A stretch of DNA of 64,000 bases, taken from Bacteroidia bacterium. GTDB lineage: Bacteria; Bacteroidota; Bacteroidia; JADZBD01. The position numbers and the translations under genes are program-made. Below the pieces are notes generated by a model that was given only the letters and a program-made list of their open reading frames with translations, did no database searches and had not been told where the DNA came from. Positions 44,979 through 55,101 of the stretch are shown here, piece after piece (position 1 is the first letter of the stretch; each line of letters opens with the position of its first letter). The stretch covers positions 1-64,000 of the forward strand of contig JAGVMA010000052.1 in NCBI GenBank assembly GCA_020054095.1, given 5' to 3'.

Positions 44979-44993
44979 CCCTAAATTTTAGGG
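44979..44993. promoter_or_regulatory. Inverted repeat CCCTAAA-T-TTTAGGG
   Basis: Two perfect seven-base arms flank a single T, about 52 bases upstream of the glnN -7 box. The length and symmetry suit a dimeric regulator site. No regulator has been assigned. Confidence 0.3.
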
Positions 44994-45250
44994 TATGTGT
45001 AATTAAAATTGGATAAAAGTATATTGCTATGCCATAAAGCAAGGTTGTTTTGCTCCATTTCTATGAAACAATGGGGCATTGTCTCAAAGGTTTACTCTAC
45101 TCCGAGTAGGGTTTGCTGTATTTGTGGATTAAAACAAAAGATACCACACCACACTCCACTGTTGAAAATTAAAGCCCATTAACCAGTTTTAACATTTTTT
45201 ATCATTATTTTTATAACTTTATTATACGGTTTACGTTATAAGGATAAAGT

Positions 45251-45273
45251 TAGTGGCACGTATATTGCCACTA
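45251..45273. promoter_or_regulatory. Inverted repeat before the DUF4294 gene
   Basis: TAGTGGCA and TGCCACTA are perfect eight-base arms around a seven-base centre, ending 11 bases before the ATG at 45285. It could be an operator or a 5' leader hairpin that covers the start. Confidence 0.4.
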
Positions 45274-45284
45274 CAATAGTGTAA

Positions 45285-45902
45285 ATGAAACAGCGCATCA
45301 CAATAGTTTTTACATTTTTAGCACTAAGTATTTTTAGTGTTAAGGCGCAGCAATATTACAGCAAGGTAATAAGGAATGGTAAATTATGTACGCTTGTGCC
45401 TGCCGTTATTGAAAATGGCGATACCATTGCCTACATGAGTTTGCCCGAAGTAATTATATATGCCGACAGGCCATTCGCTAATGAAAAAGAAAAACAAAAA
45501 TGGAACAAGCTAAAACGCGATGTGAAAAAAGCATACCCTTATGCAATATTGGCAAGCATTAAATTAAAAGAATACAATGCCAAACTGCTCAACATGAAAA
45601 CCGAAGTGGAGCGCAAGGCATACATGAAAAAGGCAGAGAAAGAATTAAAAAAACAATTTGAAAAAGATCTAAAAAACTTAACCCTATCGCAAGGGCGCAT
45701 TTTAATTCGGTTAATTGACCGCGAAACAGGCAGCACATCTTACAGCTTAGTGAAAGATTTAAGAGGTTCGTTTTCAGCTTTTTGCTGGCAAACAGTTGCA
45801 GCCGTATTTAATTCATCGCTTAAAGCCGAATACGACCCAACAAAAGGTGAGGATAAAATGATTGAACAAATCATTGGTCTTATTGAGAGTGGTTTAATTT
45901 AA
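45285..45902 (+). CDS. Exported DUF4294 protein
   Basis: This 205-residue protein has a signal peptide (ending SVKAQQ). It matches the DUF4294 pattern: the ENGDTIAYMSLPEVIIYADRPF segment near residues 44-66, a charged helical middle (KRDVKKAYPYAILASIKLKEYN and KKAEKELKKQFEKDLKNL), then SQGRILIRLIDRETGSTSYSLVKDLRGSF. The family is conserved in Bacteroidota, and no function is known to me. It is upstream of the choice-of-anchor protein with 128 bases between them and may have its own promoter. Confidence 0.85.
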   Translation: MKQRITIVFTFLALSIFSVKAQQYYSKVIRNGKLCTLVPAVIENGDTIAYMSLPEVIIYADRPFANEKEKQKWNKLKRDVKKAYPYAILASIKLKEYNAKLLNMKTEVERKAYMKKAEKELKKQFEKDLKNLTLSQGRILIRLIDRETGSTSYSLVKDLRGSFSAFCWQTVAAVFNSSLKAEYDPTKGEDKMIEQIIGLIESGLI

Positions 45903-46030
45903 AATTCATTCACCGACAGATTACAATAGTTTGTCGCCAAAATTACCCATCTGATTTTTATAACTGTTTGGTGCTTGTATTATTGGTTTTAATTCATTTA
46001 TTTTATCGTAACAAAAAAACGAAAGTCAAA

Positions 46031-48433
46031 ATGAAAAAATTCCTACTCATTTCATTTGCTGCTATTAGTTTTATATCAGCACAAGCGCAATTAAACTTAA
46101 CAGTAGCATCGCAATATATATTTGGCAACAACCAAAGTTGTTCAAATATTTGGGGCTATGTGGATGGCCAAGGCAACGAATACGCCCTTGTGGGTGCCGA
46201 AGATGGAATGGCAATAGTTAATGTAACTGTTCCCACTAATCCGGTGCTGGTAACACAAATTCCAGGTCCATCGTGCAGTTGGCGCGAGATAAAAACTATA
46301 GGTAATTATGCTTATATAACTTCAGAGTGTGGCTCAATAGGTTTGCAGATAGTAAACTTAACGAACCTACCCAGCACAAATTTGGCCGTTGCTACATGGA
46401 CTCCAAACATTACACAACTTGGCGGAACACTTAGCACTATTCACGAATTACACGCAACAGGCAACAAACTTTATTTATACGGCCACAACTTAGGTAACAA
46501 AGGAATTATAATTGCCGATGTAACCAATAACCCAATGGCTCCTACTTATGTGGGCAACTATAATGGCGATTATGTGCATGATGGAGAAGTGAGAGGAAAT
46601 ACCTGCTATGGGGCACATGTATATGGTGGCTATTTTTCGGTGATGGATGTTACAAACCCAGCCGCACCGGTCATTAATCAAACACAAAACACACCAAATA
46701 ACTTTACACACAATACTTGGACATCTACAGATGGAACAAAATTATACACCACCGATGAAGTGAGTAATTCTTACTTAGCATCTTACGACATAAGCAACAT
46801 CAATAATATTCAACTGCTTGATAGAGTACAAGTAACCCCGGGCTCGGGCTCTATTGTTCACAATACATATACAATTAATGTAGGCGGAAATGATTACGAA
46901 GTGGCATCTTGGTACAAAGATGGTGTAGTGATTGTAGATGTAGGTCGCCCTTCGAATATGGTTGTAGTTGGTTATAACGATATTTATCCTTCGGGCTCGG
47001 GTGGTGGCTTTAATGGCACATGGGGCGTTTATCCATATTTGCCAAGCGGAAACATTATTACCTCAAACATTGAAGATGGATTGCGAGTGCTTGCGCCTAC
47101 TTATGTGCGCGCATGCTATTTAGAAGGAGTGGTTACCGATTTTGTTACCACATTGCCAATTAACGCTGCAACAATCACCATCACATCGTTAAATATTACT
47201 GATAACAGTATCTCAAACGGAAACTATGGAGTAGGTACTGCTACAGCCGGAACTTATTCTGTAACATACTCAAAAGCCGGATATATTTCTCAAACATTTA
47301 ATGAAACATTAACTAACGGAAATGTTACGCTGCGTAATGTTGCATTGGTTCCGTTGGCGCAAATAGCAATTTCAGGTCAGGTTATAAACTCGTGGAATAG
47401 CCAGCCGGTGCCTAATGCAAACATTCGTTTGCAAAACAACCAGTTTACATTTGATACTATTTGTGATGCGAATGGCAATTACACTTTTCCGGCAGGATAT
47501 CCGGGTAACTATACTGTAACGGCCGGAAAATGGATGTATCAAAACAAATGCACTACCAATGTTACAGTAACTCAAAATAATATGCCACCGGTAATGGTTC
47601 TCGACTCGGGAATTTTTGATGAATTTACTTGGGATTACGGATGGGTAAGAACCGGTAACGCAGCTACAGGATTATGGCAGCGTGGCGAACCATTAGGAAC
47701 AACAAATACAAATCCCGGTGATGCTAATCCCGAATTTGATGTGAACTACGATTGCACCGATGAGTGCTATGTAACAGGCAACACAGGAACATCTTCATCG
47801 GATGATGATGTGGATGCAGGTTATACTACTATTTCATCGCCAGTGTTTAGCTTGGTAGGATATACTAATCCTAAATTAGAATACGCTCGGTGGTTTTTTA
47901 ATGCAGGTGGTAATGGTAGCCCCAATGATTCTCTTCGAATATATATAACCAATGGAACAACTACAGTTTTGCTCGATAACGTGAATGCAAATAACACCAC
48001 GCAATCTACTTGGCTAAATCGCTCCTATTATCTTTCACAATACTTAACGCTTACCAATAATATGCGTATTCGCGTTCGTTGTGTGGATACACCACAAGGT
48101 AATTTAGTGGAAGGCGGTTTTGATAGAATGAGAATAGTAGATTCTATTTTTACTGTAGGAGTAAACAACCAAGTGAAAGATTATAAACTTGCCGCCTACC
48201 CTAACCCATTTGAAAACACTACTAATATTGAATATCACCTTGCTAACGAATTAAACACCAATGCCACATTAATGGTGTTTGATATGACAGGCCGTGTAGT
48301 AAAACAAATTTCCATTACCGGAAAAGATGGTGTTGTAGAAATTAAAGCCGATGTGAACGCAGGCGTTTACTTTGTTAAAATTGTTAACGGCAGCGAAATA
48401 ACCAAAACAATAAAAATCGTAAAAACTAAATAA
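46031..48433 (+). CDS. Choice-of-anchor B / carboxypeptidase-regulatory-like surface protein with T9SS type A sorting domain
   Basis: The ATG at 46031 gives 800 residues with signal peptide MKKFLLISFAAISFISAQAQ. A frame from 45968 adds a poor 21-residue extension. A beta-propeller region of the choice-of-anchor B type runs at about residues 20-360 (SNIWGYVDGQGNEYALVGAEDG, GNYAYITSECGSIGLQIVNL, HNTWTSTDGTKLYTTDE). It is followed by two carboxypeptidase-regulatory-like beta-sandwich repeats (YLEGVVTDFVTTLPINAATI, ISGQVINSWNSQPVPNANI) and a jelly-roll-like module. The C-terminal sorting domain starts near AYPNPFENTTNI and ends in KTIKIVKTK. It is likely a surface protein, and no catalytic site was recognised. 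Confidence 0.85.
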   Translation: MKKFLLISFAAISFISAQAQLNLTVASQYIFGNNQSCSNIWGYVDGQGNEYALVGAEDGMAIVNVTVPTNPVLVTQIPGPSCSWREIKTIGNYAYITSECGSIGLQIVNLTNLPSTNLAVATWTPNITQLGGTLSTIHELHATGNKLYLYGHNLGNKGIIIADVTNNPMAPTYVGNYNGDYVHDGEVRGNTCYGAHVYGGYFSVMDVTNPAAPVINQTQNTPNNFTHNTWTSTDGTKLYTTDEVSNSYLASYDISNINNIQLLDRVQVTPGSGSIVHNTYTINVGGNDYEVASWYKDGVVIVDVGRPSNMVVVGYNDIYPSGSGGGFNGTWGVYPYLPSGNIITSNIEDGLRVLAPTYVRACYLEGVVTDFVTTLPINAATITITSLNITDNSISNGNYGVGTATAGTYSVTYSKAGYISQTFNETLTNGNVTLRNVALVPLAQIAISGQVINSWNSQPVPNANIRLQNNQFTFDTICDANGNYTFPAGYPGNYTVTAGKWMYQNKCTTNVTVTQNNMPPVMVLDSGIFDEFTWDYGWVRTGNAATGLWQRGEPLGTTNTNPGDANPEFDVNYDCTDECYVTGNTGTSSSDDDVDAGYTTISSPVFSLVGYTNPKLEYARWFFNAGGNGSPNDSLRIYITNGTTTVLLDNVNANNTTQSTWLNRSYYLSQYLTLTNNMRIRVRCVDTPQGNLVEGGFDRMRIVDSIFTVGVNNQVKDYKLAAYPNPFENTTNIEYHLANELNTNATLMVFDMTGRVVKQISITGKDGVVEIKADVNAGVYFVKIVNGSEITKTIKIVKTK

Positions 48434-48449
48434 AGATTTTACTTAGAAT

Positions 48450-48486
48450 AAAAATCCCGTACTGAAATAACAGTGCGGGATTTTTT
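48450..48486. terminator. Bidirectional terminator
   Basis: AAAATCCCGTACTG pairs with CAGTGCGGGATTTT around AAATAA, with one mismatch. It lies between the convergent T9SS cargo and the NlpC/P60 operon and partly overlaps the stop of the latter. Confidence 0.75.
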
Positions 48487-49009
48487 ATTTTAACACACGC
48501 ACAATTTTCACAAAACGCCTTGTATAATAAACCGACTCGTTAAACTTAGAAATAATTACACCGCCTTTTTTCGTGTTAGATGAACTGTGCATAAATGTTA
48601 GCTCCTCGCCTTTTTCGGATATTACAACAGCCGCATGACCTATTTGCGGATTGTTAACATTGGTACCTCTAAATAATATGATGTCGCCTTTTTCACAATC
48701 AATTAAGGGCACTTCGGGCTTTATGGCTCCCATTTCAAATGACGAACGAGGAATGTCCACACCATTGTTTTTAAAAATATAATACACAAAACCCGAGCAA
48801 TCAAAACCTTTGGGAGAACAACCGCCATACTTATAAGGCGTGCCTAAAAACTGTTTGCCGAAGAAAATAATACTATCTGCTTTTGTTTTTATTGAATCAT
48901 AAGGAATAGAATCAAGTTCGTTTTCATTTACAAATATATCATAGCTACCCGGTTTTGTAAACGAGGTGCCAAGAAAAAATAAAACAAAATATAAAGGCAG
49001 GTATCGCAT
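48485..49009 (-). CDS. Exported NlpC/P60 cell-wall endopeptidase
   Basis: This 174-residue protein has a signal peptide (ending GTSFTKP). The NlpC/P60 cysteine peptidase domain has Cys71 in FDCSGF, His125 in QIGHAAVVI and His140 in FMHSSS as the catalytic triad. The family cleaves D-Glu-diaminopimelate or related bonds in peptidoglycan stem peptides. It is the last of three coupled genes (one-base spacing to the esterase-like gene), forming a peptidoglycan-facing operon. Confidence 0.92.
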   Translation of the reverse strand: MRYLPLYFVLFFLGTSFTKPGSYDIFVNENELDSIPYDSIKTKADSIIFFGKQFLGTPYKYGGCSPKGFDCSGFVYYIFKNNGVDIPRSSFEMGAIKPEVPLIDCEKGDIILFRGTNVNNPQIGHAAVVISEKGEELTFMHSSSNTKKGGVIISKFNESVYYTRRFVKIVRVLK

Positions 49010-49010
49010 T

Positions 49011-50459
49011 TTATTTTTCAGAATTAGCTACGCACGAAGAAAGCAAATCTTCGTACTCTTTATATTTTTCGCGAATTGTTTTAAAATCAACTTCGGTGCT
49101 AAACCGCAGAACATCTGCGTAATGCAATTTGTAAATTGCATTACGCAGATGCTTCAATGCTGTTTCGTAATCTTTGTTATGCGCATAACACACAGCCAAT
49201 AAATAAGCATGTTCAGGATTTGGAGGATCAATTAAACTGTAAAGTTCTAAAAAGCGCAGCGCAGCAATGAGTTCGTTAAATTTCATACTACTTATAGAAC
49301 TACTATATGCAACCAAACTTAAATAAGCAAGCACCCGTTTATTCACTATGTTTTGTATTTTATCGGATGTGCTTTTGTTCAGCTTAGCTATTTCTGTTTT
49401 CCACCAATCAATAGTTTCTTGTTGCATTGCCGAAGCGTACATTTTTTTTTCTTGCTCCTCTATTGCATCGTATTTTTCAATTTCAGCCAATTGTTTTTTG
49501 TAACCATCGTTTGCTGCAATTTCCGCCAACTGTTTTTTTAAGGCTTCGTTATCACTCAATCCATCGGTGAACGAAATAATTTTGTTGAGGAAATTATATT
49601 GCGCCACATAATCTTGTTTATCCCTATAATTATCGGCAGTTTTTAAGTTTTCACTCACGAACACTTTCACCAGCGAATCGTTAGTTGCAATTGTTTTTGC
49701 TCGCATAGCCGAAAACTGAAACCACAGAAATGCATCGTTCATTGTTTCTATTTCGGGCCACTCGTGCTTGCCATCAAATTGCAACAAACAATGATTAAGC
49801 CCTGAATTGAAGAGCGCTTTATCCAACATTTTTAATTCAGTTAAATTAAAATCTTGGTTGCCGCAAATTCCCAAAAACTCAAATTTGTTTTGTATTGCCG
49901 ATTTAACAGGAGGAAATCCTGCTCCGCAACCAGTTACGGCTGATACACCACCAATATAAATAGCTGCACTTGCCGCCACCCTCGCTCCGCCCGAAAAACC
50001 GGAAGTGTATATTCTGGTTTCGTCAATCTGCAATCGGTTTTTCACATCTGCAAATAAATCGGTAATTATCTTAATTGTTTTATCATGCAGGTTTCCGTTT
50101 TTTGAATTATTAGAACCAACAAGAATAAAATGATGCTGCTCGGCAAGCTGTATATATTTTTTTAATGGTACATGTCCTCTTCCTTGCGGGTCGAATAAAA
50201 AAACCACAGGCAATTTTATTTTTCCATTATATGCTTTGGGTAAATACAAACAAAAACGCTGTATCGTATCAGCTTTCAGGCCAATGTTAGGGATAATAAC
50301 TCCTGTAGCAAAGCTATCTTCTATTTGAGTGGATGAGATTATTTCAGCATTACCTTGTTGCTCATTTATTTTCCGGCTACTATCTATTGAAGATGAACAC
50401 TGAAAAAAACTAACAGATAAAAACCCCAAATAGATATAAATAATTCTCAGCCGATTCAT
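49011..50459 (-). CDS. Lipoprotein with alpha/beta-hydrolase (esterase/PHB-depolymerase-like) and TPR-like regions
   Basis: This 482-residue lipoprotein has a signal with lipobox cysteine at residue 21 (FFQCSSS). An alpha/beta hydrolase core runs at about 65-260: LPVVFLFDPQGRG oxyanion strand, nucleophile Ser156 in YTSGFSGGARVAAS, and a late histidine in DGKHEWPE. The C-terminal half is helical and TPR-like (ALKHLRNAIYKLHYADVLRF, HAYLLAVCYAHNKDYETALKHL). The substrate is unknown. It is flanked by OmpA-like and NlpC/P60 genes with one-base gaps, so it belongs to a cell-envelope operon. Confidence 0.82.
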   Translation of the reverse strand: MNRLRIIYIYLGFLSVSFFQCSSSIDSSRKINEQQGNAEIISSTQIEDSFATGVIIPNIGLKADTIQRFCLYLPKAYNGKIKLPVVFLFDPQGRGHVPLKKYIQLAEQHHFILVGSNNSKNGNLHDKTIKIITDLFADVKNRLQIDETRIYTSGFSGGARVAASAAIYIGGVSAVTGCGAGFPPVKSAIQNKFEFLGICGNQDFNLTELKMLDKALFNSGLNHCLLQFDGKHEWPEIETMNDAFLWFQFSAMRAKTIATNDSLVKVFVSENLKTADNYRDKQDYVAQYNFLNKIISFTDGLSDNEALKKQLAEIAANDGYKKQLAEIEKYDAIEEQEKKMYASAMQQETIDWWKTEIAKLNKSTSDKIQNIVNKRVLAYLSLVAYSSSISSMKFNELIAALRFLELYSLIDPPNPEHAYLLAVCYAHNKDYETALKHLRNAIYKLHYADVLRFSTEVDFKTIREKYKEYEDLLSSCVANSEK

Positions 50460-50460
50460 C

Positions 50461-50934
50461 CTAATATGTATTATAAGTTATCTTAAAAACAATTCGGTTA
50501 TTTAGTTTCTCAGCTTTTGTTTTTTCTTTTTGATCGGTGCCGCTGTATTGTTTGAGCGGTGTTGTTAAACCATATCCAATGGTGGTTAATCGCTTTTCGT
50601 CTATTCCATTTTTAACGAGGTGTTTTTTTATAGCATTAGCAGCATTAACTGTTGGCTGGCAGTTATCGCACTTTAAGCACGGCTTACCATCGTGTGCGCC
50701 TATTTCAATTTTTAATTGCGGATGTGTTTTCAGCAATTTAACAAGTGAATCGAGTGTTTTACTTTGTGTGCCTTTTAGTTCGGTCTTACAATCGTTTGAA
50801 AACAAAATATTTCTTCGTGTGAGCGTTGAGCCCACATTAAACTCTTGGTCTTTAAAAGTAAACTCAGCCGGACTGTTTTGCTTATTTGAGAACAGAAAAG
50901 CAAAATGAAAAATAAAAAATAAAATTTTAGTCAT
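50461..50934 (-). CDS. OmpA-like protein with a CxxCxxC insert
   Basis: This 157-residue protein has a signal-like N-terminus (residues 1-17) and then an OmpA C-terminal domain: FNVGSTLTRRNILF, LDSLVKLLKTHPQLKIEIGAH, ... RLTTIGYGLTTPL and LNNRIVFKI. OmpA domains normally hold peptidoglycan through Asp and Arg in the GHTD...LSxxRA motifs. Here that stretch is replaced by DGKPCLKCDNCQPTVNAANA, so the Arg is missing and a CxxCxxC cluster (Cys86, 89, 92) appears. A further cysteine lies at 49. It is the first gene of the operon with the hydrolase and NlpC/P60. Confidence 0.8.
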   Translation of the reverse strand: MTKILFFIFHFAFLFSNKQNSPAEFTFKDQEFNVGSTLTRRNILFSNDCKTELKGTQSKTLDSLVKLLKTHPQLKIEIGAHDGKPCLKCDNCQPTVNAANAIKKHLVKNGIDEKRLTTIGYGLTTPLKQYSGTDQKEKTKAEKLNNRIVFKITYNTY

Positions 50935-51036
50935 TGGTTCGTGAAGTTATAAGAATTGATACAGACAACCATCGGCAACTAATCAAAAAATATTCCTACC
51001 TTCGTCCGTCCCCTAAAAATTTATGGTAACTGTTAT

Positions 51037-53592
51037 ATGAAAAAACTTGTTTTTGCATTTCTATTTTTGTCAGCATATTGGAGTAACGCCCAAGTATTCG
51101 ACACTGCATTTTGGATTCCGAATGGCCCTGTGCACTCAATATTAAAAAACGGAAACGACATTATTATTGGTGGCGATTTTGATTATGTTGGAAAAGCAAC
51201 GGGGGCAGGCATTCCTCTCGATACAAATACGGGATTACCCCGAATTCCGAATTTCCCAAAAGTTGAAGGTAAGATTTATGCTGTGGCGGCAGATGCATGG
51301 GGCGGTTGGTATATTGGCGGAGAATTTGAATCAGTGGGCGGCATTCCTCGAAAAAATTTGGCTCGCATAAGTAAAACAGGTTTGGTATATCCAACATTTA
51401 ACCCATCCCCCGATGGTCCCGTTTATGCATTAAAAACAATACCTATAGATTTATCATCAATGGTGCCTCGCCCAAATGTTTATGTGGGCGGCAATTTTAC
51501 AATTATTGGCGGTAAGCCGAGAAATAGTCTTGCACTATTAAATCCATATAACGGTATTGTTTATGAAGGATGGAAACCAAGTATAAACGGAACTGTTTAT
51601 TGTCTTGAACTGATTGGTTCGGGTGTGATTATGATTGGTGGCTCGTTTAGTACAGTTGATAATATTCAGCGCTCTAATCTTGCAAAAATAACAGCGTGGA
51701 CAAACGGTGGAGAATTAAACACACCTCCACACCAAGTTATAGCAAGCTTTAATGCAAACGTGAATGGCCCTGTGCGCGCAATTTATTTTAATACTAACAG
51801 ATATAGCCTTTATATAGCCGGAAGTTTCTCTGTTGTGAGCAACAAACCGAGAAACTATTTGGCAGAAATAGATTATTCAGATGATACCGCTACTGCCTGG
51901 AATCCTAACCCTAATGCGCCTGTATATTGTTTCGCAAGAAAAGACAAGCCAAATAAAAGAGTTCCGGTTGGCCCCCCACCTATTGATGGCAAAATTGCAA
52001 ATTGGATTATCGAAAACAGTGATACCAATTTTTTGCCAACACAGTATCCAGACGACTTTGATTTGCAAATCCTCGACACTGCCGGTGTAATTGTTGGTGG
52101 ATTATTTAGCCAAGTATCATCCATTCCGCACAGAGGCATTGCTGAAATAAATTACACTACTGGGTTACCTACTAACTTCAATCCTCAGATAGATGGAGAT
52201 GTATATACCATAACTTACGACAATAAAAAGAATTTATATATTGGTGGATCGTTCGACAGCGTGGGTCTTCAGCCACATCGCAATATTGCAAAAACTGACT
52301 CTAATGGAATAGTGGATGCTGCATTTAATGTTCATTTAAGTGACGCTGTAAAAGTTATTTCGCTTGCTGATAGTGTAGCTTATGTAGGCGGAGATTTTAT
52401 TTGCAGAAATGGTAGTGTGCGTAAATCAATTGCTATAATTGGAGCTAATGGTCAAGCAAATTCTTTTCAGATGAATATTAATGGACCAGTGTATGCGATG
52501 AAACTAAAAAGCAACAACTTGTATTTTGGCGGGAGTTTTACGTCCGTTAATTTACAGACACGAAATAGGATTGCTGGCTGCGATGTAAACAGCTCTCAAT
52601 TGTTAAGCATAAACCCATCGTGCAATGGCACAGTAAGAACAATGGAGCTTGTAAACAACAAACTTTTTATTGGTGGTTATTTTGGCGCAATTGGCAATTC
52701 TACTCGCGTAAATGCAGGTTGTGTTAACTTAACAAACAATACTGTAACACCTTGGAGCCCCATAGCTAATGGAACAATAAATTATTTAAAATACAATAAC
52801 GGTATAATTTATGCCGGAGGATACTTTACTCAAATTGGAAGCACTAATAGAATGCGCTTCGCAGCACTTGATACAATTGGCGGCTATGCGTACAATTTTT
52901 TTGCAACCGACCCTGATGATGGCGTTTACTCCTTTGATTTTTATGGCAGCAGTGCTATTGCGGGTGGCTGGTTTAGCAATGCAGGAGGGAACAACAGAGA
53001 AAATATTTTTTCCGCTAACCTTTCAAGTGGTATCGCAACAAGTTTCAATCCCGCTCCCGACAATTCGGTAAGAACAGTTTATGTTAATAACAATAATTTA
53101 TTTGTTGGCGGATACTTTAATACTATTTATAACGCAAATCGAAAAAGTTTTGCTCAAGTTGATTTAACAAGTGGCACGTTAACAAATTTTGCCCCTTCAT
53201 TAAATTTTGCTCCGTATGCTTTTTTGCAAGATGGAACTAATTTATATGTTGCAGGCGAATTTAAAGTTATTGATGGCGATGTGCGCGCTTATTTTGCAAA
53301 GCTTAACCTTAATTACATTGCATCCACGCCATCTATTTCTTCTCCCGAATCTAATTTCAGTGTCTACCCAAATCCTGCATCTGAGCAAATCAATATCTAT
53401 TTAGAAAAAACAATTGATACTGATTGTGCAATTGAAATTAGAAATGCATTAGGCGAACTTGTATTTGAAACTACGCTTCGGGCAAACGAAAAAACCAAAT
53501 CACTAAATATAGCTGTGCTAAAAAGCGGCTTGTATTTTGTTAGTATAAAATCGAAATACAGCGTTGTAACTAAAAAATTTATTAAGAACTAA
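51037..53592 (+). CDS. Large secreted beta-propeller protein with T9SS type A sorting domain
   Basis: This 851-residue protein has a signal peptide (ending YWSNAQ). Many repeats of about 45-60 residues carry the core GG.F..V or GGNFT.IGGKPRN ([68 protein letters not shown]). They resemble delta-60 type repeats and give a propeller-like surface. The C-terminal sorting domain is standard ([40 protein letters not shown]). It is likely an adhesin or surface protein with no enzyme motif. panB follows five bases later. Confidence 0.82.
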   Translation: MKKLVFAFLFLSAYWSNAQVFDTAFWIPNGPVHSILKNGNDIIIGGDFDYVGKATGAGIPLDTNTGLPRIPNFPKVEGKIYAVAADAWGGWYIGGEFESVGGIPRKNLARISKTGLVYPTFNPSPDGPVYALKTIPIDLSSMVPRPNVYVGGNFTIIGGKPRNSLALLNPYNGIVYEGWKPSINGTVYCLELIGSGVIMIGGSFSTVDNIQRSNLAKITAWTNGGELNTPPHQVIASFNANVNGPVRAIYFNTNRYSLYIAGSFSVVSNKPRNYLAEIDYSDDTATAWNPNPNAPVYCFARKDKPNKRVPVGPPPIDGKIANWIIENSDTNFLPTQYPDDFDLQILDTAGVIVGGLFSQVSSIPHRGIAEINYTTGLPTNFNPQIDGDVYTITYDNKKNLYIGGSFDSVGLQPHRNIAKTDSNGIVDAAFNVHLSDAVKVISLADSVAYVGGDFICRNGSVRKSIAIIGANGQANSFQMNINGPVYAMKLKSNNLYFGGSFTSVNLQTRNRIAGCDVNSSQLLSINPSCNGTVRTMELVNNKLFIGGYFGAIGNSTRVNAGCVNLTNNTVTPWSPIANGTINYLKYNNGIIYAGGYFTQIGSTNRMRFAALDTIGGYAYNFFATDPDDGVYSFDFYGSSAIAGGWFSNAGGNNRENIFSANLSSGIATSFNPAPDNSVRTVYVNNNNLFVGGYFNTIYNANRKSFAQVDLTSGTLTNFAPSLNFAPYAFLQDGTNLYVAGEFKVIDGDVRAYFAKLNLNYIASTPSISSPESNFSVYPNPASEQINIYLEKTIDTDCAIEIRNALGELVFETTLRANEKTKSLNIAVLKSGLYFVSIKSKYSVVTKKFIKN

Positions 53593-53597
53593 GCAAA

Positions 53598-54416
53598 ATG
53601 TCGAGTGCCAAAAAAGATGTAAAAAAAATAACTACACATGTGCTTCAGGAAATGAAACGCAGGGGCGAAAAGATCAGCATGCTCACTGCTTATGATTTTA
53701 CTATGGCTAAAATTGTTGATAACGCAGGTATTGATGTAATATTAGTTGGTGATTCGGCATCAAACGTAATGCATGGCCACGAAACCACTTTACCCATTAC
53801 GCTCGACCAAATGGTGTCGCATGCATCGGCTGTGGTGCGTGCAGTTAACCGTGCATTAATTGTAGTTGATTTACCATTCGGAACTTATCAAGGCAACTCA
53901 AAAGAAGCATTAAATTCAGCGATAAGAATAATGAAAGAGTCGGGGGCACACGCTGTGAAGTTGGAAGGCGGAAAAGAAATACGCGAATCAGTAGAACGAA
54001 TTTTAACTGCCGGAATTCCGGTTATGGGACACTTGGGTTTAACTCCGCAATCCATCTATAAATTCGGCACATATAATGTTCGCGCACGCGAAGAAGAAGA
54101 AGCGGCTAAGTTATTAGAAGATGCAAAAATTTTGGAAAAATCCGGATGCTTTGCATTGGTACTCGAAAAAATACCAGCCACATTAGCCGCAAAAGTTGCT
54201 GCCGAGTTAGCAATTCCGGTAATAGGAATTGGTGCCGGCAATGGCGTGGATGGACAAGTATTGGTTACACACGATATGCTGGGATTAACATATGAATTTT
54301 CTCCGCGCTTTTTGCGCAGGTATTTAAATTTATACGATGAAATAAACGGTGCTGTGAAAAAATACATCACCGATGTAAAATCAAAAGATTTTCCGAATGA
54401 CCAGGAACAATATTGA
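53598..54416 (+). CDS. panB: Ketopantoate hydroxymethyltransferase
   Basis: This 272-residue enzyme makes ketopantoate from 2-oxoisovalerate and methylene-tetrahydrofolate in pantothenate and CoA synthesis. Motifs include the [20 protein letters not shown] segment, [14 protein letters not shown] with the Mg ligand, HAVKLEGG with the conserved acidic residue, and [21 protein letters not shown]. It starts five bases after the T9SS cargo and overlaps the downstream pseudouridine synthase gene by 20 bases. panC and panD are not in the window. Confidence 0.95.
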   Translation: MSSAKKDVKKITTHVLQEMKRRGEKISMLTAYDFTMAKIVDNAGIDVILVGDSASNVMHGHETTLPITLDQMVSHASAVVRAVNRALIVVDLPFGTYQGNSKEALNSAIRIMKESGAHAVKLEGGKEIRESVERILTAGIPVMGHLGLTPQSIYKFGTYNVRAREEEEAAKLLEDAKILEKSGCFALVLEKIPATLAAKVAAELAIPVIGIGAGNGVDGQVLVTHDMLGLTYEFSPRFLRRYLNLYDEINGAVKKYITDVKSKDFPNDQEQY

Positions 54417-55101
54417 TAATCTTGAAATTCTTTTTGAAGACAATCACATTATTGCGATAAATAAAAAACCATCAGACATTGTTCAAGGCGATAAAACTGG
54501 CGATGTTCCGCTTAGCGAAATTGTAAAAGAATATTTAAGAGTAAAATACCAAAAGCCGGGCGATGCTTACATAGGCGTTACGCACCGTATTGATAGGCCG
54601 GTGAGTGGTGCGGTGCTATTTGCAAAAACAAGCAAAGCGCTTGCTCGCTTAAACGAATTATTTCGAGAAAAAAAAATCAATAAAACGTATTGGGCTGTTG
54701 TAAAAAACAAACCCGAAGCTGATGCTGCTGCATTAACACATTTTTTAAAAAAAAACGAAGCAAAAAATATCAGTAAAGCTTATCCAAATGAAATAAATGG
54801 CGCACTTAAAGCCATGCTTGATTATAAAATTTTATTGAGTTCGGATAATTACCATTTATTGGAAATTAAATTACATACGGGCAGGCATCATCAAATTAGG
54901 TGTCAGCTTGCAGCAATTGGCTGCCCCATAAAAGGCGATGTGAAATATGGTTTTAAGAGAAGTAATCAAGATGCGTCTATTCACCTACATTCTCGTTTCA
55001 CGGAATTTATTCACCCTGTAAAAAATGAAGAAGTGAAAATTATTGCGCCTACACCCAATGAACCGCTGTGGAATTATTTTTCACAAAGTTTAAATAACTA
55101 A
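54397..55101 (+). CDS. RluA-family pseudouridine synthase without S4 domain
   Basis: This 234-residue protein keeps the catalytic core: [17 protein letters not shown] holds the catalytic aspartate, [11 protein letters not shown] follows, and [23 protein letters not shown] gives the C-terminal motif. The N-terminus starts directly with the domain ([15 protein letters not shown]), so unlike the protein at 4493 it has no S4 domain. Its rRNA or tRNA target is unknown. The ATG at 54397 lies 20 bases inside panB in another frame. Confidence 0.9.
   Translation: MTRNNIDNLEILFEDNHIIAINKKPSDIVQGDKTGDVPLSEIVKEYLRVKYQKPGDAYIGVTHRIDRPVSGAVLFAKTSKALARLNELFREKKINKTYWAVVKNKPEADAAALTHFLKKNEAKNISKAYPNEINGALKAMLDYKILLSSDNYHLLEIKLHTGRHHQIRCQLAAIGCPIKGDVKYGFKRSNQDASIHLHSRFTEFIHPVKNEEVKIIAPTPNEPLWNYFSQSLNN

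Larger units (their letters stand above)
44872..45284. other. 413-base intergenic region between divergent glnN and DUF4294 genes
   Basis: No gene is seen. It holds a -7 box for glnN, the inverted repeat at 44979-44993, a C/T-rich stretch and the inverted repeat at 45251-45273 before the DUF4294 gene. These are listed separately. Confidence 0.7.
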
